NCBI GenBank assembly: GCA_031216915.1
Contig: JAUFNR010000031.1
Location: 267,857 to 331,856 of the forward strand
Direction: 5' to 3'
DNA length: 64,000 bases
DNA from: Pictodentalium vernedei
Taxonomy: Eukaryota > Mollusca > Scaphopoda > Dentaliida > Dentaliidae
Below the pieces are notes generated by a model. The model saw only the letters and a list, made by a program, of their open reading frames with translations, ran no database searches and had not been told where the DNA came from. Position numbers and translations under genes: made by a program. Below, piece after piece: positions 12,001 through 22,802 of this stretch; the stretch's first letter is position 1, and every line of letters begins with the position of its first letter.

Positions 12001-12639
12001 AATCGGTTCTCAGATTTTATGAGCAATCTAAGGATTCTCTGTTGATGTTCGTAAGTTTCTATGTTGAAATCGCATCTTTTCACCCAGCATATACTGCCGC
12101 AACGCAGATTTCTAGTCACGCAAGTAAAATGGAGGGGGTATTTATCAACCTCTTTGCATTTATCAAGTAGCAGGGTTATCGACTGAGACTCAGTTCGCCT
12201 GGGGGAGACATAACTTATGTTTTAAGCTGGAAAATAGGCTGCACAAACCCAGAGGGGTCTGGTAGAATTTCTATCTTATGGACAATCAGGTGGATTTTTA
12301 ACCAATTTGTAAACATAATTTTAGGAATCTGAGGTGATAGATTCAACGTGAAATATAATGGGAATGAAAGCAATTTAAGTTGGGCACCTTGAATTGTTTT
12401 AAAATATGCACAATTCAGATGTCAGTGGGTATGGTACACAACAAGAAGTGCTTCAGCAGATTCTCTGTGGCCTGTAAGGAGGGTTCTCAGTGGTTCTGTG
12501 CTAAACATTTCGTTGTTTTAGGTATACTGTACGTGCCAGGCATTTTACCACAAAATGTGGCAGTAACCATAGAAATCGGAAAATGTCTTTTTATATCCAA
12601 TTTCTATGGCGGCGATTGCTACTTGACAACGAGTGGAAA
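12001..12639. other. Unassigned non-coding segment
   Basis: It lies where repeat E4 would predict other sequence, so it may be a further insertion or replacement. An 88-codon open frame at 12380-12646 has no recognisable motif and is not called as a gene. Confidence 0.4.
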
Positions 12640-13625
12640 GGATTAAAGTCTGCAAATGCAAGTGTTGAGGATTGGCACTTCATGAGAGGAAGAACCCTAT
12701 TTATTTTGGACTCGCTAGGTCAAAGGTCAAGGTCACAGTGACCCTGAACATAGTAAATCAAAACAATTGGTTTCCGGATGGTAACTTGATAATGGTTCGA
12801 CCCACGTTCATGAAACTTCATAGGTAGGTTGGCATCAGTGAGAGGAAGAACCCTATTTATTTTGGACTCGCTAGGTGAAAGGTCAGGGTCACAGTGGCCT
12901 TTAACATAGTAAAACCGTAAACAATTTGTTTCCGGACGATAACATGGTAATGGTTCGACCCACATTCATGAAACTTCATAGGTAGGTTGTCATCGGTGAG
13001 TGGAAGAACCTTAATTATTTTGGACTCGCTAGGTCAAAGGTCAAGGTCCTGGAACATAGTAAATCATAAACAATTGTTTCTGGATGATAACTTGACTATG
13101 GTTCAAACCACATTCATGAAACTTCATATGTGGGTTGGCCTTATTGAGAGGAAGAACCCTATTTATTTTGGACTCACTAGGTCAAAGGTCAAGGTCACAG
13201 TGACCCTGAACATAGTAAATCAAAACAATTGGTTTACGGATGATAACTTTATAATGGTTCGACCCACTTTCATGAAACTTCATAGGTAGGTTGGCATCAG
13301 TGAGAGAAAAAAAACTATTTATTTTGTACTCACTAGGTGAAAGATCAAGGTCACAGTGACCTTCAACATATTAAATCGTAAACAATTGGTTTTCAGATGA
13401 TGATTTGACAATGGTTCCACCCACGTTCATGAAACTTCATAGGTAGGTTGGCTTTGGTGCAAGAAAGAGCCCTATTTATTTTGGAATCACTAGGTCAAAG
13501 GTCAAGGTCACAGTGATCCTTCACATAGTAAATCGTAAACAACTGGTTTCCGGACGATAAGTTGATTATGATTAAACCCACTTTTGTGCTGTCACAACTC
13601 GACATTGAAACGGTGATCCTATCGG
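12640..13625 (+). mobile_element. Modular element type C, copy 1 (5'-truncated)
   Basis: About six diverged units of roughly 155 bp, each with a GATAACTTGATAATGGTTCGACC block, a CATGAAACTTCATAGGTAGG block and AGGTCAAAGGTCAAGGTCACAGTGACC. The 3' motif GTCACAACTCGAC is at 13591-13603. The end near 13625 is set by the E-repeat junction (empty equivalents at 27115 and 51228). The 5' hairpin present in copy 2 is missing. Long open frames here arise from the repeats and do not look like genes. Confidence 0.75.
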
Positions 13626-13801
13626 CATTTTTATTATCTGTTTGGTTCATTGAAATCCACATTTTGAGTCATCAGTGTTGTGCACACACTTAAATGAGTT
13701 TGATGGAGTACGTATAAGCAAAAAGTATGATGTTTTACATATAGACTATACTCATAACTGGGTGGTTCTACTAAATATTATTCCCGAATAGTTATAATTA
13801 C

Positions 13802-14040
13802 TTAACCCTTTTAACCTGGTGGTATCTTCCATATTAGTTCAATGACAACAACTGAAAGAGTCCATGTTCATTATTTAGGGGTAGACCAATTGATATTTTC
13901 AATGTGCAGCCTTGGGGCTGCACATTGTAAATATTGATTGGTCTACCATACACATGCAATTAGCGTCCATCCTATTTAATGAAATTATGAGATATCATGT
14001 TCCTGGCTGAAAAAACGGCTGCTAGGGTTCAAAAGGTTAA
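13802..14040. mobile_element. TTAA-flanked foldback MITE, family Ta
   Basis: TTAA at 13802-13805 and 14037-14040 flank an element starting CCCTTTT. The interior folds on itself around TGTGCAGCC...GGCTGCACA near 13903-13930, with outer arms pairing GGTAGACCAATTGATATTTTC with its imperfect complement. The second copy of this family at 16191-16432 has a demonstrable TTAA empty site. TTAA target plus CCC-type ends fits piggyBac-like non-autonomous elements. Confidence 0.75.
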
Positions 14041-14918
14041 AAATTTCATAGAAAACTAAGAGATTTCCCGTCCCAGTAACTCAAAAACAATCTGAAGTAG
14101 TCTTCGAATGCACCACATGCCCTCCAAACATGAAAAGCCTTCACCCCACCTCATCCTTCTCTAAAATCTTGGAATCTTGGTTCATTGACATCCATCCCTT
14201 GGAAACTCCAATCTGAATCATCAATGCTGTGTGCACATTCAAATGAATTTGATGACTTACTCTTGGATTACTGAGGGGTGCACCAGATAGGATATTAGAA
14301 TAAAGGGTGTAATCCACTCTTCTTTGCTGTAGTTGTCGGAAATTATAGTCTGTCCTATTATAACTGTATTGATTAACTTTTTATTACACGCCTGTTCTAT
14401 GAAATCCCCATCTAAACCATGCCTAAAATGAAAATCTTTTCCTCACACATGTGCCGAACAAAAATCATTGGTAGACTATTTTTAAATAGAAGCATAATTT
14501 CACAGGAATTTTCTACAAATCATGAACCGCAATTACAATTTGAATCACACAAAAATAGTAACACGGATTTCCCTCGCAAACTTGCTTGATGATAAAATGT
14601 GTTCTTTTTGTTGATAGTTCGTCCACTAAGTTCCAATGTGTTCTATGTACCTACTAGCACATAGAATACATTGGAACTCAGGGGAAGAGTAGTCAAATGA
14701 ATTGCTGAGTGTTCTTCTAATAATTGCTTTTATAGACATGAAGGTGTGTAATAAACACAGAATGATACACATGCGTGAATGGGTTAATCGATATGGCCTG
14801 CGGCCTCTCATTTTATCCTTCTACACTGGCACTCATGCCATTTCAGTTAACCATTTCACATACCTGTGTCGTTCTGTGCATAAACCTCACTGGTATTAGA
14901 GCTGGGAGGTTTTGATTT
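14041..14918. other. Non-coding stretch with a strong hairpin
   Basis: AT-rich with no gene recognised. A near-perfect inverted repeat at 14629-14678 pairs AGTTCCAATGTGTTCTATGT with ACATAGAATACATTGGAACT around a short loop. The surrounding sequence resembles other short palindromic inserts in the window, but no outer ends could be defined. Confidence 0.5.
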
Positions 14919-15897
14919 TTAGTCGAGTTGTGACGAAGTCAAACTCGACTTATAGTTTGGTGAATGGCGAGCGGGCGGGCGTAAACAATTGGTTTCCGGA
15001 TGATAACTTGATAGTGGTTCAACTCACATTCATTAAACTTCATACGTAAGTTGGTCTTGGTGGGAGGAAGAACCCTATTGATTTTGGACATGCTACGTCG
15101 AAGGTCAAGGTCACAGTGACCTTGAACGTAGTAGATCTTAAACAATTGGTTTCCGGATGATAACTTGATAATGGTTCAACTCACATTCATGAAACTTCAT
15201 AGGTAGATTGGCCTTGGTGAGGGGAAGAACCCTATTGATTTTGGACTCGCTACGTCAAAGGTCAAGGTCAGCGTGACCTTGAACATAGTAAATCACAACA
15301 ATTCCTTTCCGGATGATAACTTGATAGTAGTTCAACCTACATTCATGAAACTTCGTAGGTGGGTTGGCCTTGGTGCGAGGAAGAACTCTATTGATCTTGG
15401 ACTCACCAGATCAAAGGTCAAGGTCACAGTGACCTTTAACATAGTATATCGCAACAATTGGTTTCCGGATGATAACTTGATAGTGGTTTTACCTAGAGTC
15501 ATGAAACTTCATAGGTGTGTTGGCCTTGGTGCGAGGAAGAACCCTATTGATCTTGGACTCACCAGGTCAAAGGTCAAGGTCACAGTGACCTTGAACATAG
15601 TATATCGCAACAATTGGTTTCCGGATGATAACTTGATAGTGGTTCAGCCTAGAGTCATGAAACTTTACAGGCGTGTTGGCCTTGGTGCGAGGAAGAACCC
15701 TATTGATGTTGGACTCACCAGGTCAAAGGTCAAGGTCACAGTGACCTTGAACATAGTATATCGCAACAATTGGTTTCCGGATGAGAACTTGATAGTGGTT
15801 CAACCTAGAGTCATGAAACTTCATAGGTGTGTTGGCCTTGGTGCGAGGAACTGTTGTCACAACTCGACATTGGATCGGTGATCCTGAGCGGCATTTT
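14919..15897 (+). mobile_element. Modular element type C, copy 2 (complete)
   Basis: The 5' motif GTCGAGTTGTGAC (14922-14934) has a perfect inverted partner GTCACAACTCGAC at 15856-15868. The start also pairs locally with AAACTCGAC at 14941-14949. The core is five to six units of 156 bp, fixed by the spacing of the ERE-like sites at 15109, 15266, 15422, 15578 and 15734. Each unit has AGGTCA half-sites and GGTCAnnnTGACC. Because 156 is divisible by three, a 202-codon open frame (15273-15881) runs through the array, but it has no independent support as a protein. Flanks are T-runs on both sides. Confidence 0.8.
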
Positions 15898-16812
15898 TTC
15901 GATAGGTTTGGGTTTGGTTTCAATGAAAAACTTTGGTTTGGGTTCGGTTTTTCTATGTGCTCAGAACATATAGAATAGAAGATAACGTGTCACTCTCCTT
16001 AACTTGGAAAAATTATAGAACAGTTTGTTGGATGCCACTCACCACAAAAAGCTCTATCTAAAAGCACATGTAATAGTAAATAACATGTCACTCTCCTTAA
16101 CTTGGAAAAATAGTGCAACAGTTTAACCCCACTCCTCAGAAAAAGCTCTATCTAAAAGTGCATGTTATATTAAATAACATATCGCTCTCCTTAACCCTTT
16201 GAACACTGGTGGTATCTTCCATGCCAGTTAATTGGCAGAAATTGGAAGAGTCTATATTCATTATTTGGGGGTAGAGCAATTAATATTTTCCAACGTGCAG
16301 CCTGAAGGCTGCACATTGAAAATATTAATTGTTCTACCACGCACGTTCACTTAGTAGCCATCCTACTTAATGAAATTATGACTTATCATGTTGCTGGACC
16401 AGAAAAGCAGTCTCTCATGTCGAAAGAGTTAACTTGGAAAAATTGTGCAACAGTTCAACCCCGCTCCCCACAAAAAGTTCTACCGAAAAGTATCTCCATC
16501 AAATTCAACCTAACTTTCCTTTGCTCATTCTAATGGGTTCTTGGGCCTATAGAGTCAAATAAAATAGAAATTAGGGTAACAAATGGTATAATGTTATTCT
16601 GATATATGTTATGTTGCCTTTGTCACATTTTCTTCCTTATTAACTCACCTCCTGGACATTGAACACTACTATCTGATATTATTGTAAATAAATATTTCTT
16701 TAAACTGAGAAGGGAGAAAATGTGAAAATGAAAACATGCCGATTAGACTTAAAGACGAGAGTTCATAGGGGCTGCTTGTCCAGTTCCTTCTCGGTAAGAT
16801 AGTTTGATCAGT
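15898..16812. repeat. Short tandem repeat of about 100 bp, split by a MITE
   Basis: Blocks such as CACTCTCCTTAACTTGGAAAAA and AAAAGCTCTATCTAAAAG recur at roughly 100-bp spacing between about 15980 and 16500. The block at 16180-16190 is interrupted by a TTAA MITE. From 16500 to 16812 nothing is recognised. Confidence 0.6.
16191..16432. mobile_element. TTAA-flanked foldback MITE, family Ta, copy 2
   Basis: TTAA at 16191-16194 and 16429-16432. The flanks read CTCTCC-TTAA and TTAA-CTTGGAAAAA. The undisturbed tandem units nearby (around 15995 and 16095) read CTCTCCTTAACTTGG, a direct empty site with a single TTAA. The interior is homologous to 13802-14040, with a central palindrome CGTGCAGCC...GGCTGCACA. 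Confidence 0.85.
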
Positions 16813-17062
16813 TTATCCCTTTACCCAACGCAGACGATATCAAAATTTATTATTTTAAATATTATTTTTTTTAATTTTTCAAAAAATTTCAACAAAACTA
16901 TTATCATGTGATCCCTTGTTGGAACGAGCTCGATGAGCTCGTTCCAACGAGGGGTCACATGATATGGTTTTGTTGAAATTTTTTGAAAAATAATATTTTT
17001 TCAACTGCTGAATTTGCATATTACGCGGATGGATACGGGTGATTCGTTAGGTAAAGGGTTAT
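16813..17062. mobile_element. Foldback MITE, family Tb, flanked by TTAT
   Basis: A long imperfect palindrome centred on a GAACGAGCTC...GAGCTCGTTC core at about 16922-16948. The arms contain ATCATGTGA and CAACAAAAC. The ends read CCCTTTACCCAACG and GTTAGGTAAAGGG. Both flanks are TTAT (16813-16816, 17059-17062), where relatives at 51596 and 52937 have TTAA. Confidence 0.8.
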
Positions 17063-17175
17063 ACATAAATACTGTAAGACCTTTCAGATGGGTTTTGCAG
17101 TTTGGTTTTCTGGTTTGCCACAAAAAACAAAAAAAAAACAGCTGAATTGAAAAACAAAAAAAATAGTCTGTTCTT

Positions 17176-17342
17176 ACTGATATCTAAATGCCGAAATTTC
17201 AACCAGTAAATTTTTCCAATAATGCATCTAGGAATTTAACCAATTCACTGAGCTCTGTCGAATAAGACTGAATTGGTTAAATTCTTAGTTGCATCATGGG
17301 CAAAAAATAGAATCTTGAAATTTTGATATTTGGACATCAGTA
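17176..17342. repeat. Palindromic MITE-like sequence
   Basis: The inner arms GAATTTAACCAATTCA (17231-17246) and TGAATTGGTTAAATTC (17269-17284) are perfect inverses. Outer arms continue imperfectly to CTGATATCTAAATG and GATATTTGGACATCAG. A TTAA follows at about 17351, but the left border is unclear. A relative with CCATGATGCAA lies near 48010. Confidence 0.6.
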
Positions 17343-17575
17343 TTCAGAGGGTTAATATGGGCGTGAACAAACTGGGTGAATGGTTGTTTGGTTGGCCTAT
17401 TATCTACCCTAAAGAAATGAAGCAACACAAAACAAAGCAGCCTTGAGAAAAATATTCTTGCAACAAATCTTTCTGAATATTCAAGAGAAACAAGAGGGGT
17501 GACTGGATGTATTTTAGGGCCTAAACAAAACAATTGACTATTAGTTTGTTTTTGATCGGTAGGCATAGCTAGTTC

Positions 17576-19248
17576 AATGCTCCCCCGAAATAATTTTGTG
17601 GGAGCATATAGTCGCTGCCCTGTCTGTCTGTCCATCTGTTCAAAACAAATGGTTTCCGGACGATAACTTTAGCTTAACTGAACAAAATGAAAAAAATTTT
17701 ATACACGGGTTTATAACCACATAATACAAGTTAGGATTGATAGTGTTCTTGATTTGGTATTTTTGGGCAGATTTATGACACTTTTCCAACTTAGACATGT
17801 AGATATTGGTTACCGGATGTTAACTTTAGTTTGAGTGAACGAAATGAAACAAAATTTTATATCTTGGTTTAGAACCACATAATACAGATTGGGATTGATA
17901 GTGGGCTTGGTCCAATATTTTTTGGCAGAGTTATGGCACTTTTTTGACTTAAAAAACATGTTGATATTGGTTTCTGGATGGTAACTTTAGTATGAGTGAA
18001 TGAAATGAAACAAAATTTTATACAACAACATAATATAGGTTGGGATTGATAGTGGGCTTTGTCCAATATTTTTTGGCAGGCAGACTAATGGCCCTTTTCT
18101 GACTTAGAAAGCATGTTGATATTGGTTTCCGGTCAATAACTTTAGTTTGAGTGAATGAAATAAAACAAAAATTTTTACATAGTTGTATAACCACATAATA
18201 CAGGATGGGACTGACAGTGGGCTTGGTCAGACATTTTTTGGCAGAGTTATGGCCCTTTTCCAACTTAAAAGACCTGTTGATATTGGTTTCTGGGTGGTAA
18301 CTTGAGTTATAAGTGTCTGATTTCAATCAAAATTAGAATACAGCTTACTGTAGTCAATATACCAGATGAGTTTGAAGGTAGTGTGGTAATTTTTATTTCA
18401 GTTATGGCCCCATTTTGGACTTTGTTAATCACTAAAATATAGTTTTACATAAAGCGGGGGCAATCGTGTCCTATGTAGGGCTGTTGCGATTATTCGATTA
18501 GTCAACTAACAGTTGACTATTTCAGTAGTTGATGGTTTTTAATTTTAGTCAATCGTCATTCATTTTCAAAGCGGTACAAGTTGGGCTTAAATTGCATTGT
18601 ATAATGAGGTGAATGATTATTAACCGACATGTTGTTACTTCTAAAATCAAGTGGCCTTTCTTTTCTGCATGAGTGTGCAATGCTACAATGTAATTTAAAA
18701 AGGTTTTAAAGCATGGTCATTTGATCAGTATCTGTACTCTGGACAACAGTGCTTTATTCAAACGGTGAACCATTTGAATAATATGTGGTTTCGGAAGTAA
18801 CTGCAGGCTGCAGAGTAAATAGAATCTTCAGTCTTGTACACTCGAAAGACCCTGGAAAAACCTTAATCGCGAAAGTGAGATAACTGACACAACCGTCAGT
18901 TCACTTGTCATCGTTCAAACTAAGTTTTAACTAACTTGTGTAGGAATGGATGAAAGTTCATGTTCAAAATTTCTGGAAATTAGTCACAGAAATGAAACAT
19001 TTGCACCAACATTATTCAGTTTAAATTTTTTCAGATTTGCTTGGGAGACATTTTGGTATTTCCACTTTATCTCAACACATTCATAGTTGTTCATACATCG
19101 TCAGTTTCAAATTTGTAAGTATATGAGAGTTGATTTATTGTTTTTTTGGGAAACGAATATTAATGGAGTAACTGTTGATTAATGGTGGCGATTAGCGGAG
19201 TATGAAAATTGATAGTCACGAGTTCCCTATAGTCCCATGGACACATTT
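17576..19248 (+). mobile_element. Modular element type F, interrupted by a hAT-like insertion
   Basis: The 5' motif TGCTCCCCCG (17578-17587) forms a hairpin with GGGAGCA at 17610-17616. A short CTGTCTGTCTGTCC tract follows, then about five units averaging 159 bp that begin near GGTTTCCGGA-TAACTTTAG (17649, 17807, 17968, 18124, 18283). The 3' motif CGGGGGCA lies at 18455-18462. The terminal hairpin GTGTCCtatGGACAC is cut after GTGTCCTATG by the insertion at 18476 and resumes at 19232. Intact versions of this 3' end at 24989-25030 confirm the original form. Confidence 0.7.
18476..19231. mobile_element. hAT-like non-autonomous element
   Basis: It begins TAGGGCTGTTGCGATTATTC and ends with an imperfect inverse finishing CCCTATA; about 12 of 18 terminal positions agree. 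It is flanked by GTCCTATG (18468-18475) and GTCCCATG (19232-19239), an 8-bp duplication with one change, the length typical of hAT. It splits a terminal hairpin whose uninterrupted form is seen at 25009-25023. No transposase is encoded. Confidence 0.6.
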
Positions 19249-20461
19249 GGATGTCTGCTGTATTGGTACTATGGTTCACTGGAGATAAAATAAGATATTG
19301 ATTAATTCAATATCAAGAAAGACAAATGACTAGAAACTCATGCTTGGCATTGAGGCGGGGTTATAGTCATCCTTGTTATACCCCACGCATCGAAGTTGCT
19401 GGGGTATAATTTTTTGATTGGTCCGTCCGTCAGTCCGTCAGTCCTATTTGTTTTCTGGACTTTTTTTCTACACGCTTCCAGATATTGAGCTGATTTTTGG
19501 TATGTGAGTCTAACATGGTGGCCTACAGATCAAGTTTTCATTTTTTTCCGCTCCACTGATTTTTACCGAAATTACGGCCCTTGGACTCTGAAAAATTCAT
19601 CAAAATTACAGTTTTCTGGACTTTTTTTCTACACGCTTCCAGATATTGAGCTGATTTTTGGTATGTGAGTCTAACATGGTGGCCTACAGATCAAGTTTGC
19701 ATTTTTTCCCGCTCCACTGATTTTTACCGAAATTACGGCCCTTGGACTCTGAAAAATTCATCAAAATTACAGTTTTCTGGACTTTTTTTCTACACGCTTC
19801 CAGATATTGAGCTGATTTTGGTATGTTAGTCTAACATGGTGGCCTACAGATCAAGTTTGCATTTTGTTCCGCTCCACTGATTTTTACCGAAATTACGGCC
19901 CTTGAACTTTGAAAAGTTCATCAAAATTACAGTTTTCCGGACTTTTTTTCTGCACGCTTCCAGATATTGAGCTGTTTTTGGGTATGTTAGTCTAACATGG
20001 TGGCCTACAGATCAAGTTTGCATTTTGTTCCGCTCCACTGATTTTTACCGAAATTACGGCCCTTGAACTTTGAAAAGTTCATCAAAATTACAGTTTTGCA
20101 GACTTTTTTCCTACACGCTTCCAGATATTGAGATGATTTTAGGTATGTTAGTCTAACATGGTGGCCTACAGAACAAGTTTGCGTTTTGTTCTGCTCCACT
20201 GATTTTTACCAAAATTACGACCCTTGGACTCTGAAAAATGCATTAAAATTACAGTTTTCCAGACTTTTTTTCTACATGCTTCCAGATATTGAGCTGATGT
20301 TTGGTATGTTAGTCTGACATGATGGCCTACAGATCAAGTTTGCATTTTGTTCCGCTTCACTGATTTTTACCGAAATTACGGCCCTTGAACTTTGAAAAGT
20401 TCATCAAAATTACAGTTTTCCGTACTTTTTTCCTACACGCTTCCAGATATTGAGCTGATTT

Positions 20462-21252
20462 TTAGCTCATCTTGACAAAGTCAAGCTGAGCTAATCTCAT
20501 CGCTTGCCATCCGTCGTCCGTTGTCCGTCGTCTGTCATCCGTTGTCCATCGTCTGTCGTCCATCGTCTGTCAACACCATGTTTTGGTCTTCTCCTCCAAA
20601 GCCACTGGGCCAATTCAAGTGAAAGTTTGTGTGAGTGATGGTCCCAAAGGGGCATTTCATTTTTGTTCAACTCAGCATGCCCAGCCCCATAGGGAGGAAG
20701 TGGAGGAAAATGCTCCAAAATATTTTAAAAATCTTCTTCTCAAAAACCAGTGTGTACAATGACTTGATATTTGCTATGGAGCTTCCATATGAGGAGTAGA
20801 ATCAAGTTTGTTCAAACGAAGTTCGTGAATAATATTTGGCTTTGTAATAGGAGGGGTAAGATTTTTGGCCCCACCCAAAATTTCTATTTTCTGAACCGAT
20901 GGTCCGGTATGAACCAAATTTGGTTTGTGGTAGTATTGGGTCATAAATACTTGACCCATGCAAAAAAAAAAATTCCCACATCCCCATGGGAACCCTGGGA
21001 GCTAAAAATAGAAATATTTTCAAACGCCCATATTTCCCAAACCCCACGGAACAGAAAGCTTTTATTTGGTATGAAGTATCCTTATGACCAGTAGAATTGA
21101 ATGGTAAAAAAAAATTGCCATCGGTTATGTTAGGGTGTTCTGTAATGGGCATCGAAAAAATGCTGAGTCAGCATATTTGCAAACATTTTTAAAAATCTTT
21201 TCTCCAGAACCAATCATCAGAATCTTTTGATATTTGGGATACAGCATTCATA

Positions 21253-21293
<41 letters not shown>

Positions 21294-22475
21294 CAGATAA
21301 AAGTTTGTTGAAATAAAGCTCATTGGTTCATATTTGGGCTCTCTACAGGAGCCCGAAGTTTTAACATAGGGTAATATGGGGAATATTCTTTAAAAATCTT
21401 CTTCTTCAGAACCACCAGTCAGAATCTTTTAATATTTGGTATACATCATTGTTATGAGGGTGAGATTCTAGATTGTTCAAACCAAGTCCCTAGGTTAATA
21501 TTTGGGCTTCCTATGGAAGCCCAAATTTTATCTTTGTTCAATATGGGGGATAATTTTTAAAAATCTTCTTCTTCAGATCCATCAGTCAGAATGCTTTGAT
21601 ATTTGGTATGCAACATCTCTATGGGGGTCAAATTCAAGTTTGTTCAAATCAGATCCCTAGGTATATATTTGGGCTCACTATGATAGCCCAAGTTTTTACT
21701 TAGTGCAATATGAGAAAATTTCTTTAAAAATCTTCTTCTTCAGATCCACCGGTCGGAATGCTTTTATATTTGGTATACAACATCTCTAGGGGGGTCAGAT
21801 TCCAGGTTGTTCAATTCGGGTGCCTAGGTTAATATTTGGGCTCCATATGGGAACATGAAATTTAACTTAGTACAATATGAGGGAATTTCTTCAAAAATCT
21901 TCTTCTTCAGATTCACTTGTCCGAATGCTTTCACATTTGGTATACAACATCTCTAGGGGGGTCAGATTCAAGTTTGTTCAAATCGGATCCATAGGTCAAT
22001 ATTTGGGCTCGCTATGGTAGCCCAAATTTGAACTTAGTGCAATTCGAAGAAATTTCTTTACAATTTCTCTTCTTCAGATCCAATGGTCAGAATGCTTTCA
22101 TATTCAGTACACAACATCTCTAGGGAAGTCAGATTTAACTGTGTTCAAATCAAGAGCCTGGGTTAATATTTGGGCTCTCTATGGGAGCCGGAATTGGCCA
22201 TTTTGCTGAAGAATAAAAAATTTTGTATTCAGTACCCTCTAGAGGTACTAAGATTAATCCACATAGGTTGTATCAAGGGGCTTCATAGGGGAGCTCTACA
22301 TTTTACTTATGATCAACTGAAGAAAAGGCATGATGCCTAGATTATTTTTGAGGGACTCAAGGATTGACAGTGTAGCCTATGGAGATGGCTTGCTTAAAGT
22401 AGACTTATTCTTGGACTCTGTTTAAATTGTGTTCTGTACAAGATGAGCGCTTCAGGCCCCGTGGGGCCTCTTGTT
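20462..22475 (+). mobile_element. Modular element type B, copy 2, nested in type D
   Basis: The 5' motif AGCTCATCTT (20464-20473), with local inverse AAGCTGAGCT, is matched by AAGATGAGC at 22440-22448. The terminal hairpin AGGCCCCGTGGGGCCT follows at 22454-22469. A CCGTCGTCCGTTGTCC-rich leader precedes the core of roughly 160-bp units homologous to copies 1a and 1b. The element sits in a 161-bp unit of type D: neighbouring units read GCTGATTTTTGGTATGTTAG without it. It carries a 40-base G-run. Confidence 0.8.
21253..21292 (+). repeat. Uninterrupted run of 40 G
   Basis: It lies inside type B copy 2. The homologous position near 9107 has only six G before CAGATA, so the run expanded after the copies separated, or its length is an assembly artefact. 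It could form G-quadruplexes. Confidence 0.9.
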
Positions 22476-22802
22476 TATATGTTAGTTTAACATGGTGGCC
22501 TACAGAACAAGTTTGGGTTTTGTTCCGCTCCACTGATTTTTACCAAAATTACGGCCCCATAGACTTTGAAAAGTTCATCAAAATTACAGTTTTCCGGGCT
22601 TTTTCTCTGCTTGAATTCTTTCAATACCGTTGAAACTACAGAACACTGTTTTCTGCAGTATTCCTAGAATCTATGTTTATTTTTAAAAAATGATTAGAGC
22701 TTGAAATATCGGAGTGCGTGGGGTATGTGAGCATGCTCACTAAGGTTCTATATTTATCTGAGTTATGACCCCTTTTTGGACTTTGTTAACCACTAAAATA
22801 TA

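Larger units (their letters stand above)
5965..13800 (+). repeat. Dispersed repeat E, copy 1, split by nested insertions
   Basis: Segments 5965-6570, 8281-8449, 11784-12000 and 13626-13800 are collinear with uninterrupted sequence at 49955-51290 (E4) and partly with 25555-27310 (E2). The gaps are filled by type A, type B and type C elements. It includes a short tandem of about 93 bp containing CAGCAGCCAGGGTGTTTC. No protein is recognisable. E may be a decayed transposon or a segmental repeat. Confidence 0.7.
19376..22743 (+). mobile_element. Modular element type D, interrupted by type B
   Basis: The 5' motif ATACCCCACGCA (19378-19389) pairs perfectly with TGCGTGGGGTAT (22715-22726) and also partly with GGGGTAT at 19400-19406. 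A CCGTCCGTCAGTCC tract is followed by units of 161 bp starting at 19451, 19612, 19773, 19933, 20094, 20255 and 20416. Each has CTACACGCTTCCAGATATTGA and CTAACATGGTGGCCTACAG blocks. The last unit is split by type B copy 2 and resumes at 22476. The terminal hairpin GTGAGCATGCTCAC (22727-22740) is a perfect palindrome. No coding capacity was seen. Confidence 0.8.

Noticed and set aside
12380..12646. 88-codon open frame
   Set aside because: Weak composition, no homologous motif and no neighbouring exon signals.
12987..13289. 100-codon open frame in type C copy 1
   Set aside because: Same repeat artefact as at 15273-15881.
15273..15881. 202-codon open frame across the type C array
   Set aside because: It exists because the repeat unit (156 bp) is divisible by three. 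The peptide simply repeats every 52 residues and has no independent sign of coding.
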